DNA of 64,000 bases from DASZUK01 sp963745595. Its GTDB lineage: Bacteria; Actinomycetota; Acidimicrobiia; Acidimicrobiales; RAAP-2. How positions within the stretch are numbered: position 1 is the stretch's first letter; each line of letters begins with the position of its first letter. Shown piece by piece: positions 53,401 through 61,084 of this stretch. Location of the stretch: contig CAVUYB010000018.1 in the NCBI GenBank assembly GCA_963745595.1, forward strand, positions 85,714 to 149,713. Reading direction: 5' to 3'. The notes beneath the pieces were generated by a model. That model saw only the letters and a list, made by a program, of their open reading frames with translations, made no database searches and had not been told where the DNA came from. The position numbers and the translations under genes were made by a program.

Positions 53401-54857
53401 CCACCGGTTCCGTTTCGGTCGGCCCGCTCGATCACCCGGTGACCGCGCTGTCGATGCCGCTGTCGACGTGGCGAGACCTCGTCTACCTGATCGCCATCAT
53501 CGGGTTCATCGTCGCGATGAAGGGCTTGAGCTCGCCGAAGCGGGCTCGGCAGGGGAACCTCGTCGGCGCGGCCTCGGCTGTTCTCGCGGTGGCGATCACG
53601 TTCACCAACCCGGTCGTCCACCACGCGGGGAAGAACCTGGCGCTCGCCCTCGTGGCGATGGTGCTCGGCGCGGCGATCGCGGTCCCGGCGGCCCGGCTGG
53701 TGAAGATGACCGCGATGCCGCAGATGGTCGCCATCTTCAACGGCGTCGGCGGTGGCGCGGCGTCGGTCATCTCGGTCGTCGAGCTGTTGCACTGGCAGTC
53801 GCTCGGCACCAAGCCCGCGGTGTACCAGATCGCGGAGGTGCTGCTCGGCGTCCTCATCGGCACGGTCTCGTTCTCGGGCTCGGCGATCGCGTTCGCCAAG
53901 CTGCAGGAGCTGATGGCCACGCGGCCGATCACGTACCCGGCGCAGCAGGTGATCAACGCGATCGTCGCGCTGGCGATCGTCGTGCTCGTGATCCTCGCCC
54001 TGGTGACCGGGTCGATCGTCTACGTCTGGCCGATCCTCGCCCTCGCGTTCGTCCTCGGCGTGATCTTCGTCCTGCCGATCGGCGGCGCGGACGTCCCGGT
54101 GCTGATCTCGCTGCTGAATTCGTTCACCGGCCTGGCGGTCGCCGCGTCCGGCTTCACGCTCGACAACAACCTGCTCATCGTCGCCGGCACGCTCGTCGGT
54201 GCGTCCGGCATCCTGCTGACCCGGTTGATGAGCAAGGCGATGGGCCGGTCGCTGCCGAACGTCCTGTTCAGCGCGTTCGGCTCCGTCGTGACGGCGACCG
54301 GCGGGGCGGAGGGCGACACCGACCGGTCGGTGCGGTCGTCGACGCCCGACGACGTCGGCACGCTGCTGGCGTACGCCCGCAAGGTCGTCATCGTCCCCGG
54401 CTACGGGCTCGCGGTCGCGCAGGCCCAGCACGTCGTCAAGGAGCTCGTCGACTCGCTGATGGCCCGCGGCGTCGACGTCTTCTACGCCATCCACCCGGTC
54501 GCCGGCCGGATGCCCGGCCACATGAACGTGCTCCTCGCCGAGGCGAATGTCCCGTACGACGAGCTCAAGGAGATGGACGAGGCGAACCCGGAGATGTCGA
54601 CCGCCGACGTCGCCCTCGTCGTCGGCGCCAACGACACCGTCAATCCGGCCGCCAACGACACGCCGGGCAGCCCGATCTACGGCATGCCGATCATCCATGC
54701 CGACCAGGCCCAGCACGTCGTCTTCTTGAAGCGATCGATGCGCCCCGGCTTCGCCGGCATCGACAACGAGCTGCTCTTCGACGACAAGACCGTGCTCTTG
54801 TTCGGCGACGCCAAAGACACGCTGCAGAAGCTCGTCACCGCCGTCGCCCAGGCCTGA
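53397..54857 (+). CDS. pntB: NAD(P) transhydrogenase beta subunit
   Basis: 486 aa. About nine helices, with MVAIFNGVGGGAASVISVVE and GGADVPVLISLLNSFTGLAV, precede the NADP(H)-binding domain (VVIVPGYGLAVAQAQHVVKE, FYAIHPVAGRMPGHMNVLLA, GANDTVNPAAND). It forms the proton channel and NADP site of the transhydrogenase. The three pnt genes are joined by 4-nt overlaps. Confidence 0.96.
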   Translation: MTTGSVSVGPLDHPVTALSMPLSTWRDLVYLIAIIGFIVAMKGLSSPKRARQGNLVGAASAVLAVAITFTNPVVHHAGKNLALALVAMVLGAAIAVPAARLVKMTAMPQMVAIFNGVGGGAASVISVVELLHWQSLGTKPAVYQIAEVLLGVLIGTVSFSGSAIAFAKLQELMATRPITYPAQQVINAIVALAIVVLVILALVTGSIVYVWPILALAFVLGVIFVLPIGGADVPVLISLLNSFTGLAVAASGFTLDNNLLIVAGTLVGASGILLTRLMSKAMGRSLPNVLFSAFGSVVTATGGAEGDTDRSVRSSTPDDVGTLLAYARKVVIVPGYGLAVAQAQHVVKELVDSLMARGVDVFYAIHPVAGRMPGHMNVLLAEANVPYDELKEMDEANPEMSTADVALVVGANDTVNPAANDTPGSPIYGMPIIHADQAQHVVFLKRSMRPGFAGIDNELLFDDKTVLLFGDAKDTLQKLVTAVAQA

Positions 54858-54933
54858 GCGGCGCTCGCCCGGCGCCTGAGCTGGCGTCTTGGGGGTGATC
54901 GGGCGGGACGTCTAGGCTCGACACCGCCGCCCC

Positions 54934-55869
54934 ATGATCGCCCCGACCGCCCTTCTGGCTGACGCCCTCCCACCGCCGCTGACCCACGGTCAGTACCTGA
55001 CGACGCAGTTCGAGGCGGTCCCGCTCGTCCTGATCCTCGGCGCGCTCGCGCTCTACTCGTGGGGCGTCGTCCGCAACAACCGGCTCCACCCGCGGCACCG
55101 GTGGTCGGTCGGCAAGACCGTCGCCTTCGTCGCCGGCCTGCTCGTCACCGCGGTCGCGGTCTTCAGCTTCATCGGCGTCTACGACGACGTGCTCTTCTGG
55201 GACCACATGGTCCAGCACCTGCTGCTGATCATGATCGCGTCCGCCCTCTTCGCGGTGGCGTCCCCGCTGGACCTGCTCTTCCGCTCGACGACCGGCGACG
55301 CCCACCGCTGGGTCGTCCGAGGCCTCCGTTCGCCGGTGGCCTGCTTCTTCGGCAATCCGATCGTCGCGTTCGTGATCTACGCGCTCATCATCCCGGTCAC
55401 GCACCTGACCGTCTTCTACAACTACACGCTCGAGCACGAGCCGGTGCACAACGCGGAGCACCTGATCTTCCTCGGTGTCGGCTACCTGTTCTGGCGGCAG
55501 ATCTTCGGGTCCGACCCGAACCGCTATCGAATGCACCCGGGCATCCAGATGCTCTACCTCTTCCTGGCCGTCCCGATCGACACGTTCGTCGGTCTGTCGC
55601 TCGACTCGGAGAACCGCGAGATCTTCACCGCGTACAGCTCGATGCACCGGACGTGGGGCCCGTCGCTGGTCACGGACCTGCACATGGGCGGCGTCATCAT
55701 GTGGGTCGGCGGCGACACGCTGATGATGGCCGCACTGATCCCCGTCGTCGTCCACTGGGTGCACATGGACGAGCGACGGGCCGTCCGGATCGACCGCGAG
55801 CTCGACGCCATGCTGCCCGACCGCGGGTCCGGCGGAAACGATCCGGCCGACGTCCCGGCCGGCAGCTGA
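54934..55869 (+). CDS. CtaG-family cytochrome c oxidase assembly membrane protein
   Basis: 311 aa from ATG 54934. Seven or so helices with conserved histidines (WDHMVQHLLLIMIA, EHEPVHNAEHLIFLGVGYLF, TDLHMGGVIMWVGGDTLMM) match the Caa3_CtaG family, linked to copper delivery and caa3 oxidase assembly. TAGGCT at 54913-54918 is a possible -10. It follows pntB by 76 bp and may have its own promoter. Confidence 0.88.
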   Translation: MIAPTALLADALPPPLTHGQYLTTQFEAVPLVLILGALALYSWGVVRNNRLHPRHRWSVGKTVAFVAGLLVTAVAVFSFIGVYDDVLFWDHMVQHLLLIMIASALFAVASPLDLLFRSTTGDAHRWVVRGLRSPVACFFGNPIVAFVIYALIIPVTHLTVFYNYTLEHEPVHNAEHLIFLGVGYLFWRQIFGSDPNRYRMHPGIQMLYLFLAVPIDTFVGLSLDSENREIFTAYSSMHRTWGPSLVTDLHMGGVIMWVGGDTLMMAALIPVVVHWVHMDERRAVRIDRELDAMLPDRGSGGNDPADVPAGS

Positions 55870-55951
55870 CCGTCGGCTGGCGAACGGGGGCCGGGGTAGC
55901 GTACCGACGGTTTCAGCCGGTCCGGCTGAGCGGGAGGAGCCGGGAGGAACG

Positions 55952-56333
55952 ATGAGCGCAGACCAGGTCGAGATCGAGATCGCCGCCGACCCGTCGGCCG
56001 TGTGGGCGGTCGTCGGGGACTTCGGGGCGATCGGCGAGATGATCCCCGGCCTCGAGTCGTTCCGGCTGGAAGGCGACGACCGGGTGATCGGGATGTTCGG
56101 GATGGAGATCCGCGAGCGGCTGATCAGCCGGGACGACGACGGCCGGGCGCTGACGTACTCGATCGTCGACGGCGTGCCGATCGAGCAGCCACCGGGCGAC
56201 GGTCTCGGTGGCGCCGGCCGGCGACGGGTCGAAGGTGACGTGGGCGTTCGACGTCACGCCGGACGAGATGGCGCCGATCCTCGCCGACACGTACGGCCAG
56301 GCGCTCGGCGTGCTGGCCACCAAGTTCGCCTGA
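55952..56333 (+). CDS. SRPBCC (polyketide cyclase/START-like) protein (frameshifted)
   Basis: About 126 aa from ATG 55952, with GGGAGG 6 nt upstream. VEIEIAADPSAVWAVVGDFG and IPGLESFRLEGDDRVIGMFG open the fold; after one extra base near 56180-56200 it continues RATVSVAPAGDGSKVTWAFD and ends GQALGVLATKFA. Such proteins bind hydrophobic ligands, including sterols. Its TGA is also the first part of the 8-bp tandem array. Confidence 0.8.
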
Positions 56334-56428
56334 CCGCCTGACCGCCTGACCGCCTGACCGCCTGACCGCCTGACCGCCTGACCGCCTGACCGCCTGACCG
56401 CCTGACCGCCTGACCGCCTGACCGCCTG
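56328..56428. repeat. 8-bp tandem repeat, about 12.6 copies
   Basis: The unit GCCTGACC repeats without error from 56328 to 56428, starting in the last codon and stop of the SRPBCC gene. As 8 is not a multiple of 3, it reads through all frames. It lies between the SRPBCC stop and the UbiB promoter and resembles a slippage-prone minisatellite. Confidence 0.95.
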
Positions 56429-56484
56429 TCCGACCGGCCAGGCCGGCCAGGCCGGGACCGGCCCGCCGCCGGGGAGCGGACGCG

Positions 56485-56490
56485 TAGCCT
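56485..56490 (+). promoter_or_regulatory. -10 of the UbiB-like gene, leaderless
   Basis: TAGCCT (TANNNT), 6 nt before the GTG at 56497. No ribosome site fits between, so a leaderless mRNA is likely. The 8-bp array ends 57 bp upstream. Confidence 0.5.
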
Positions 56491-56496
56491 GCGAAC

Positions 56497-58032
56497 GTGC
56501 CCGCCGCCGCGTCGCCGACACCGCCGCCGGCTGGTGGATCCCGTGCGGAGCCGGCCGGTGGAACACATGCGGAGCCGGCCGGCGGACCCGGGCCGGAGTC
56601 GGTGCCGAGGGTCCACCCGCGCCGGCTGCCGACGCCGACCCGGCTCGAGCTGGTGCAGCGCGGCGCCCGGATCGCCCAGGTCACGACCCGCCACCTGGCG
56701 CCGGTGGCCGCCCGGCAGGCCCGCGAGCTGCGGAGCGGCGCGCTGGCGGCGACGGTGCTCGCCCGCCCGCTGCGTCTGACGTTCGAGGAGCTCGGCGGGA
56801 CGTTCATGAAGTTCGGGCAGATGATCGCGTCGTCGCCCGGGCTGTTCGGTGACGAGATGGCCGACGAGTTCCGGGCATGCCTCGACACGGGGCCGCCGGT
56901 GCCGTTCGCCACGGTGCGCGACCAGGTGGAGGAAGACCTCGGCCGGGCCCTCGACGACGCGTTCGCGGAGTTCGAGCTCGAGCCGATCGGTCGGGCGTCG
57001 ATCGCGGTCGTCCACCGGGCGCGGCTGCTCGACGGCCGGCCGGTGGCGGTCAAGGTGCTGCGGCCGGGGATCGAGAAGCTCGTCGCGGCCGACCTCGACC
57101 TGATGCAGCCGTTCTTCGAGATCCTCGCCCGTGAGACCGGCGACCAGATGGCCGGGTCGATGCTCCAGCTGCTCGACGGGCTCCGCCAACAGCTCGGCGA
57201 GGAGCTCGATCTGCGCAACGAGGCACGGGCGCTCGCGCACTTCCGAGTGCTGACGACGGAGATCGACCTCCCGCTCGTCGTCGTCCCGGAGCCGTACCCG
57301 GAGCTCTCGGGCCAGAACGTGCTGACGATGGAGTACCTGCGCGGCGTGCCGATCGACGACCTCGCGGCGGTGGCCGAGCTCGGCTACGACCCGGCGCCGC
57401 TCGTCGAGCAGGTCGTGCGCGGCTTCTTCGTGACGACGGTCCGGTGGGGCGCGTTCCACGGCGACGTCCACGCGGGCAACCTGCTCCTGCTCGACGATGG
57501 TCGGATCGGCATCATCGACTGGGGCATCGTCGGGCGGCTCGACCACGAGACGCACCTGTTCTTCCTCCGCCTGCTCGACGCGGTCCTCGGCGACGAGGAC
57601 GCGTGGCCGGACATCACCGCGCACCTGACGAAGACGTACGGCCGGGCGATCCAGGAGGGGCTCGGCCTGGACGACGTGCAGCTGACCGCGTTCATCCGCA
57701 GCCTGATCGAGCCGACGCTGACGCGACCGTTCGGCGAGGTCAGCCTGGCCGCGCTGCTCGAAGCCCCGCAGGTGCAGGCGGCGCGGGCGGAGGGCGCGCA
57801 CGCCCACGAGCGGACGCTCCGGTCCGTCGTCCGCCGCGTCCGGGCGCAGCGGCGGATGCGGCGGATCGCCGACGAGGCCGGCGGCCTGATGTCGGACTTC
57901 GACCGCGGCACGTTCCTGCTCGGCAAGCAGCTCATGTACTTCGAGCGGTACGGGAAGCTGTTCCTCTCCGACGTCCCGCTCGTCGCTGACCGCGAGTTCT
58001 TCGCCGCGCTCCTCGCCGGCGCGCCCCGTTAA
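56497..58032 (+). CDS. UbiB/ABC1/COQ8-family atypical kinase-like protein
   Basis: 511 aa from GTG 56497. The KxGQ motif is FMKFGQMIASSP; the nucleotide Lys is in PVAVKVLRPG; ELDLRNEARA, HGDVHAGNLLLLDD and IDWGIVGRLD (DFG counterpart) complete the core. The Ala-rich loop, usually AAASIGQVH, reads GRASIAVVH, losing the Gln and most Ala. Residues 14-32 carry a short repeated AEPAGG. Members support quinone or lipid homeostasis as ATPases. The stop TAA overlaps a minus-strand TAA of vapC. Confidence 0.9.
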   Translation: MPAAASPTPPPAGGSRAEPAGGTHAEPAGGPGPESVPRVHPRRLPTPTRLELVQRGARIAQVTTRHLAPVAARQARELRSGALAATVLARPLRLTFEELGGTFMKFGQMIASSPGLFGDEMADEFRACLDTGPPVPFATVRDQVEEDLGRALDDAFAEFELEPIGRASIAVVHRARLLDGRPVAVKVLRPGIEKLVAADLDLMQPFFEILARETGDQMAGSMLQLLDGLRQQLGEELDLRNEARALAHFRVLTTEIDLPLVVVPEPYPELSGQNVLTMEYLRGVPIDDLAAVAELGYDPAPLVEQVVRGFFVTTVRWGAFHGDVHAGNLLLLDDGRIGIIDWGIVGRLDHETHLFFLRLLDAVLGDEDAWPDITAHLTKTYGRAIQEGLGLDDVQLTAFIRSLIEPTLTRPFGEVSLAALLEAPQVQAARAEGAHAHERTLRSVVRRVRAQRRMRRIADEAGGLMSDFDRGTFLLGKQLMYFERYGKLFLSDVPLVADREFFAALLAGAPR

Positions 58033-58485
58033 GCCGGCGGCGCCGTCCGTCACGGTCAGGCCGAGCCGGCGGCCGGCCGTCGCCTGGCGCCGGTCGAGCG
58101 TGACGAAGGTCACCGGTTGCCGGTCGGGGTCCCGACGGTGCACCTGTAGCGCGGCCGCGAGGTGGACCGCGTCGAGGGTGCCGACGACCTCGTCGAGGAC
58201 GATCTGCCGGGCGAGGGCGTAGGTGGCCGGCGACAGACGGTGGACGCCGATCGGCCCGTCGCGGTCGGTCTCGACGTCGTACCGACCGAGGAGGCCCTGG
58301 AGCTCTTCGTCGCTGATGACGTGATCGCGTCGGGAGCGGGAGAGCAGGCTCGGCAGCTCGACGTCGGCCAACTCGGACACCATCGCCAGGCCGGGGCGTC
58401 GGTAGAGGAGCTCGTGGATCCACTGCTGTCCGCCTTGTCCGACGTACACGGCCCCCAGGGCGCTGGTGTCGAAGAACCGGATCAG
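58029..58485 (-). CDS. vapC: VapC-like PIN-domain toxin (end uncertain)
   Basis: PIN acidic residues are in RFFDTSALGAVY, ELADVELPSLL, GTLDAVHLAAAL and FVTLDRRQATAGRRLGL, so the four-carboxylate RNase site is complete. No ATG, GTG or TTG precedes the conserved start; CTG 58485, overlapping the vapB stop as CTGA, is the only nearby choice. After RLGLTV the frame stays open far past the usual end, into the antisense of the UbiB gene, whereas a TAA at 58031-58029 sits one frame away, so an indel is suspected. It would cleave RNA when free of VapB. Confidence 0.7.
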
Positions 58486-58778
58486 CGGTGCTCGTCCCGC
58501 TCTTCGACCACCGGGTTCCGGTAGCCGGGAGGGAAGGTGCGGGGGCGAGCGATCCACTCACGGGAGGCCACCGTGCGCGGGTTGGCCGGCGGTCGGTCGA
58601 CGAGCCAGCCGTCGGCGACACCGGCCGCCTTCCAGGACCGGTCCTCGCCGGCGGGGGCACCGACCGCGACGCGGACGAGCCGGGTCACGTACTCGTTGAC
58701 CGACACCCCGGCCGCCCGGGCGCGGGCCTTGAGCGCGGCGGCCAGCTCGTCGTCCATGCGGGTGATCACCTGTGGCAC
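58482..58778 (-). CDS. vapB: VapB-like ribbon-helix-helix antitoxin
   Basis: 98 aa from GTG 58778, 7 nt after the hexamer TAGCAT. VITRMDDELAAALKARARAA followed by GVSVNEYVTRLV is the ribbon-helix-helix DNA-binding and dimer region; the acidic, Pro-rich C-terminus (ANPRTVASREWIARP) should wrap the PIN toxin. Its stop overlaps the toxin start. Autoregulation of the pair is expected. Confidence 0.8.
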   Translation of the reverse strand: MPQVITRMDDELAAALKARARAAGVSVNEYVTRLVRVAVGAPAGEDRSWKAAGVADGWLVDRPPANPRTVASREWIARPRTFPPGYRNPVVEERDEHR

Positions 58779-58785
58779 GACCAGA

Positions 58786-58791
58786 ATGCTA
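58786..58791 (-). promoter_or_regulatory. -10 of vapBC, leaderless
   Basis: TAGCAT on the minus strand, with 7 nt to the GTG of vapB, leaving no room for a ribosome site. Confidence 0.5.
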
Positions 58792-58921
58792 TCACCGATG
58801 GCGAAGAGATAGCACTGGCCGGTCCGGCGGCGGCGGGGCCGCACTCCGGCGGACCCTCCGGGCGACCCCGTCCGCCGCAACGGGCGTGAACGACCAGCTC
58901 AGGCCGGCTGGCGACCGAAAC

Positions 58922-58935
58922 TGAAATGTGTTCTA
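58922..58935. promoter_or_regulatory. KstR-like operator before the DUF35-thiolase cluster
   Basis: TGAAATGTGTTCTA matches TNNAACNNGTTNNA except for one core base (AAT for AAC). It lies 45 bp before the first DUF35 gene, next to a possible -10 (CTACTT, 58933-58938), where a repressor would act. Confidence 0.5.
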
Positions 58936-58979
58936 CTTCTGACGGTTCGGAGGGGAAATCGAGGCCAGGGAGGTCACGA

Positions 58980-59438
58980 ATGGTCAGTGCGGGCGACGAC
59001 GTCCTGACGAGCGCCCACGTCCTCGAGTACCCGTACTCCCGCTCGGTCGGCCCGGTCATCGGGGCGTTCCTGACCGGTCTGCGGGACGGGAAGATCGTCG
59101 GGGCGAAGGGAACGGGCGGACGGGTCATCGTCCCGCCGACGGAGTACGACCCGCAGACCGCGGAAGCGACCGGCGAGCTCGTCGAGGTCGGTCCGGAGGG
59201 CACGGTGACGACGTGGGCGTGGGTCGCCGAGCCGGCGCCACAGCACCCGCTCGACCATCCGTTCGCGTGGGTGCTCGTGACGCTCGACGGCGCGGACACC
59301 GCGATGCTGCACGTGCTCGACGCGGGGTCGCCGGACGCGGTCACGACGGGGATGCGGGTCCGGGCGGAGTTCGTGCCGGACGACGAGCGGATCGGTCGGG
59401 TCCAGGACATCCGGGCGTTCGTGCCCGCCGGGAAGTAG
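58980..59438 (+). CDS. DUF35 OB-fold protein without zinc ribbon
   Basis: 152 aa from ATG 58980, with GGGAGG 6 nt upstream. YSRSVGPVIGAFLTGLRDGK and VIVPPTEYDPQTAEATGELV then EVGPEGTVTTWAWV match the DUF35 layout, but the Cys pairs of the ribbon are absent. It is first in a five-gene run with a second DUF35, two thiolase-fold proteins and a ferredoxin, resembling the ltp3/ltp4 (Rv3521-Rv3523) region of mycobacteria. Probably a non-catalytic or acyl-binding partner. Confidence 0.85.
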   Translation: MVSAGDDVLTSAHVLEYPYSRSVGPVIGAFLTGLRDGKIVGAKGTGGRVIVPPTEYDPQTAEATGELVEVGPEGTVTTWAWVAEPAPQHPLDHPFAWVLVTLDGADTAMLHVLDAGSPDAVTTGMRVRAEFVPDDERIGRVQDIRAFVPAGK

Positions 59439-59453
59439 AGGGGAGGCGAGCCG

Positions 59454-59984
59454 ATGAGCGAAGAGGCAGTGGCCGGCGAGCCGGAGGCAGCGGCCGAGCT
59501 CGGGCCGGTGACGATGCTGGCGACGCCGATGCGGTTGGACTACCAGTTCAGCGCGGGGATCGCGCAGTCGAAGACGCTCCGGGGTTACGCGGCGGGCAAG
59601 TTCATCGGGCAGCGCTGCCCGGTCTGTAAGAAGGTGTACGTCCCGTCGCGCGGCTCGTGCCCGACGGACGGCGTGCCGACGGACGAGGAGGTCGTCCTCG
59701 GGAACAAGGGGACGGTCACGACGTTCTGCATCGTCAACGTCCCGTTCGCTGGGCAGTCGATCCAGATCCCGTACATCTGCGCGATGGTCCTGCTCGACGG
59801 GGCCGACATCTCGTTCATGGGGCTGATCCAGGAGATCCCGATCGAGGAGGTCCGGATGGGCCTGCGGGTCGAGGCGGTCTGGGTCGCGCCCGAAGACCTC
59901 GGACCGACGCTGGCGTCGGTCAAGCACTTCCGGCCGGCCGGCGAGCCGGACGCGGAGTACGAGACGTACAAGGACTACACCTGA
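59454..59984 (+). CDS. DUF35 zinc-ribbon/OB-fold protein
   Basis: 176 aa from ATG 59454, with GGGAGGCGAG upstream. The ribbon is CPVCKKVYVPSRGSC, then the OB-fold GNKGTVTTFCIVNVPFAGQS and SIQIPYICAMVLLDGADISF. It follows the ribbon-less paralogue by 15 bp and its TGA shares one base with the next ATG (TGATG). It probably pairs with one of the two thiolase-fold proteins as an aldolase or thiolase complex. Confidence 0.9.
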   Translation: MSEEAVAGEPEAAAELGPVTMLATPMRLDYQFSAGIAQSKTLRGYAAGKFIGQRCPVCKKVYVPSRGSCPTDGVPTDEEVVLGNKGTVTTFCIVNVPFAGQSIQIPYICAMVLLDGADISFMGLIQEIPIEEVRMGLRVEAVWVAPEDLGPTLASVKHFRPAGEPDAEYETYKDYT

Positions 59985-61084
59985 TGCCGACTCCCCCCAT
60001 CCCCCGTATCGGGACGCGACCGGTGGCTGTCGTGTCGTTCGCCCAGACCGACAACCTCCGCCGCGAGTCCCACCGCAACGAGGTCGAGACGTTGATGCCG
60101 GTCTTCTCGGAGGTCTTCGGGAACGTCGGGATCACGAAGGACGACATCGACTTCATCTGCTCCGGCTCGACCGACTACCTCATCGGCGGCCCGTTCAGCT
60201 TCGTCGGCGCGCTCGACGCCATCGGCGTCTGGCCGCCGCGGGCCGAGAGCCACGTCGAGATGGACGCGGCGTGGGCGATGTACGAAGCGTGGGTCGCGCT
60301 GCAGGACGACGGCGTCGACGCCGCGCTCGTCTACGGCTTCGGCAAGTCGTCGCTCGGCGACCTCGGCAAGATCCTCGCCCTCCAGCTCGACCCGTACGTG
60401 CTCGCGCCGCTCTGGCCGGACCCGGTGTCGCTCGCCGCGCTGCAGGCCCGGGCGCTGATCGACGCGGGGAAGGCGACGGAGGCGGACTTCGCCGCGGTCG
60501 CGGCCCGGGCCCGGAAGGCCGCGCTCGACAACCCGAAGGCGCAGGTCGCGTACGACCGGACGGTCGACGAGCTGCTGGCCGAGGACTACGTCGTCTCGCC
60601 GCTGCGCCGCCACGCGCTGCCGCCGGTGACCGACGGTGCGGCCGCGGTCGTCCTCGCGGTCGGCGACAAGGCGTTCGAGTGGGCCGAGCGCCAGGGCCGC
60701 CGCCCGGCGTGGATCACCGGCATGGACCACCGGGTCGAGACGCACTCGCTCGGTGCGAGGGACCTGACGGTCTCGCCGTCGACGGCGAAAGCGGGGGAGG
60801 TCGCCGGGGTCGGCGCGGGTCCCGTCGACGTGGCGGAGCTCCACGCGCCGTTTGCGCCCCAAGAACTGATCCTCGCCGACGCGCTCGGGCTCGGTGACGG
60901 CGTCACGATCAACCCGTCCGGCGGCCCGCTGGCCGCCAACCCGCTGATGGCCGGCGGGCTGATCCGCATCGGCGAGGCCGCGTCGCGGATCATGGACGGC
61001 TCGGCCGACCGGGCGGTCGCCCACGCGACGTCCGGTCCCGCATTGCAACAGAACCTCGTAGCCGTGCTGGAGGGTGCACGATGA
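59984..61084 (+). CDS. thiolase-fold protein without nucleophilic Cys
   Basis: 366 aa from ATG 59984. VAVVSFAQTDNLRRESHRNE and VFGNVGITKDDIDFICSGST open the fold. Where thiolases have the active Cys, it reads SHVEMDAAWAMYEAWVAL, and the GHP block is NPSGGPLAANPLMAGG. It shares a 4-nt overlap with the next thiolase. It resembles mycobacterial Ltp4-type steroid aldolase/thiolase subunits, so a C-C lyase or scaffold role is more likely than thiolysis. Confidence 0.85.
   Translation: MPTPPIPRIGTRPVAVVSFAQTDNLRRESHRNEVETLMPVFSEVFGNVGITKDDIDFICSGSTDYLIGGPFSFVGALDAIGVWPPRAESHVEMDAAWAMYEAWVALQDDGVDAALVYGFGKSSLGDLGKILALQLDPYVLAPLWPDPVSLAALQARALIDAGKATEADFAAVAARARKAALDNPKAQVAYDRTVDELLAEDYVVSPLRRHALPPVTDGAAAVVLAVGDKAFEWAERQGRRPAWITGMDHRVETHSLGARDLTVSPSTAKAGEVAGVGAGPVDVAELHAPFAPQELILADALGLGDGVTINPSGGPLAANPLMAGGLIRIGEAASRIMDGSADRAVAHATSGPALQQNLVAVLEGAR

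Noticed and set aside
56328..56428. CRISPR array
   Set aside because: Units are 8 bp with no spacers and no cas genes nearby.
56254..58557. A 767-codon minus-strand frame with repeated QAVRRSGG
   Set aside because: It is the vapC frame running on through the antisense of the UbiB gene and the 8-bp array; only the first part has a real domain.
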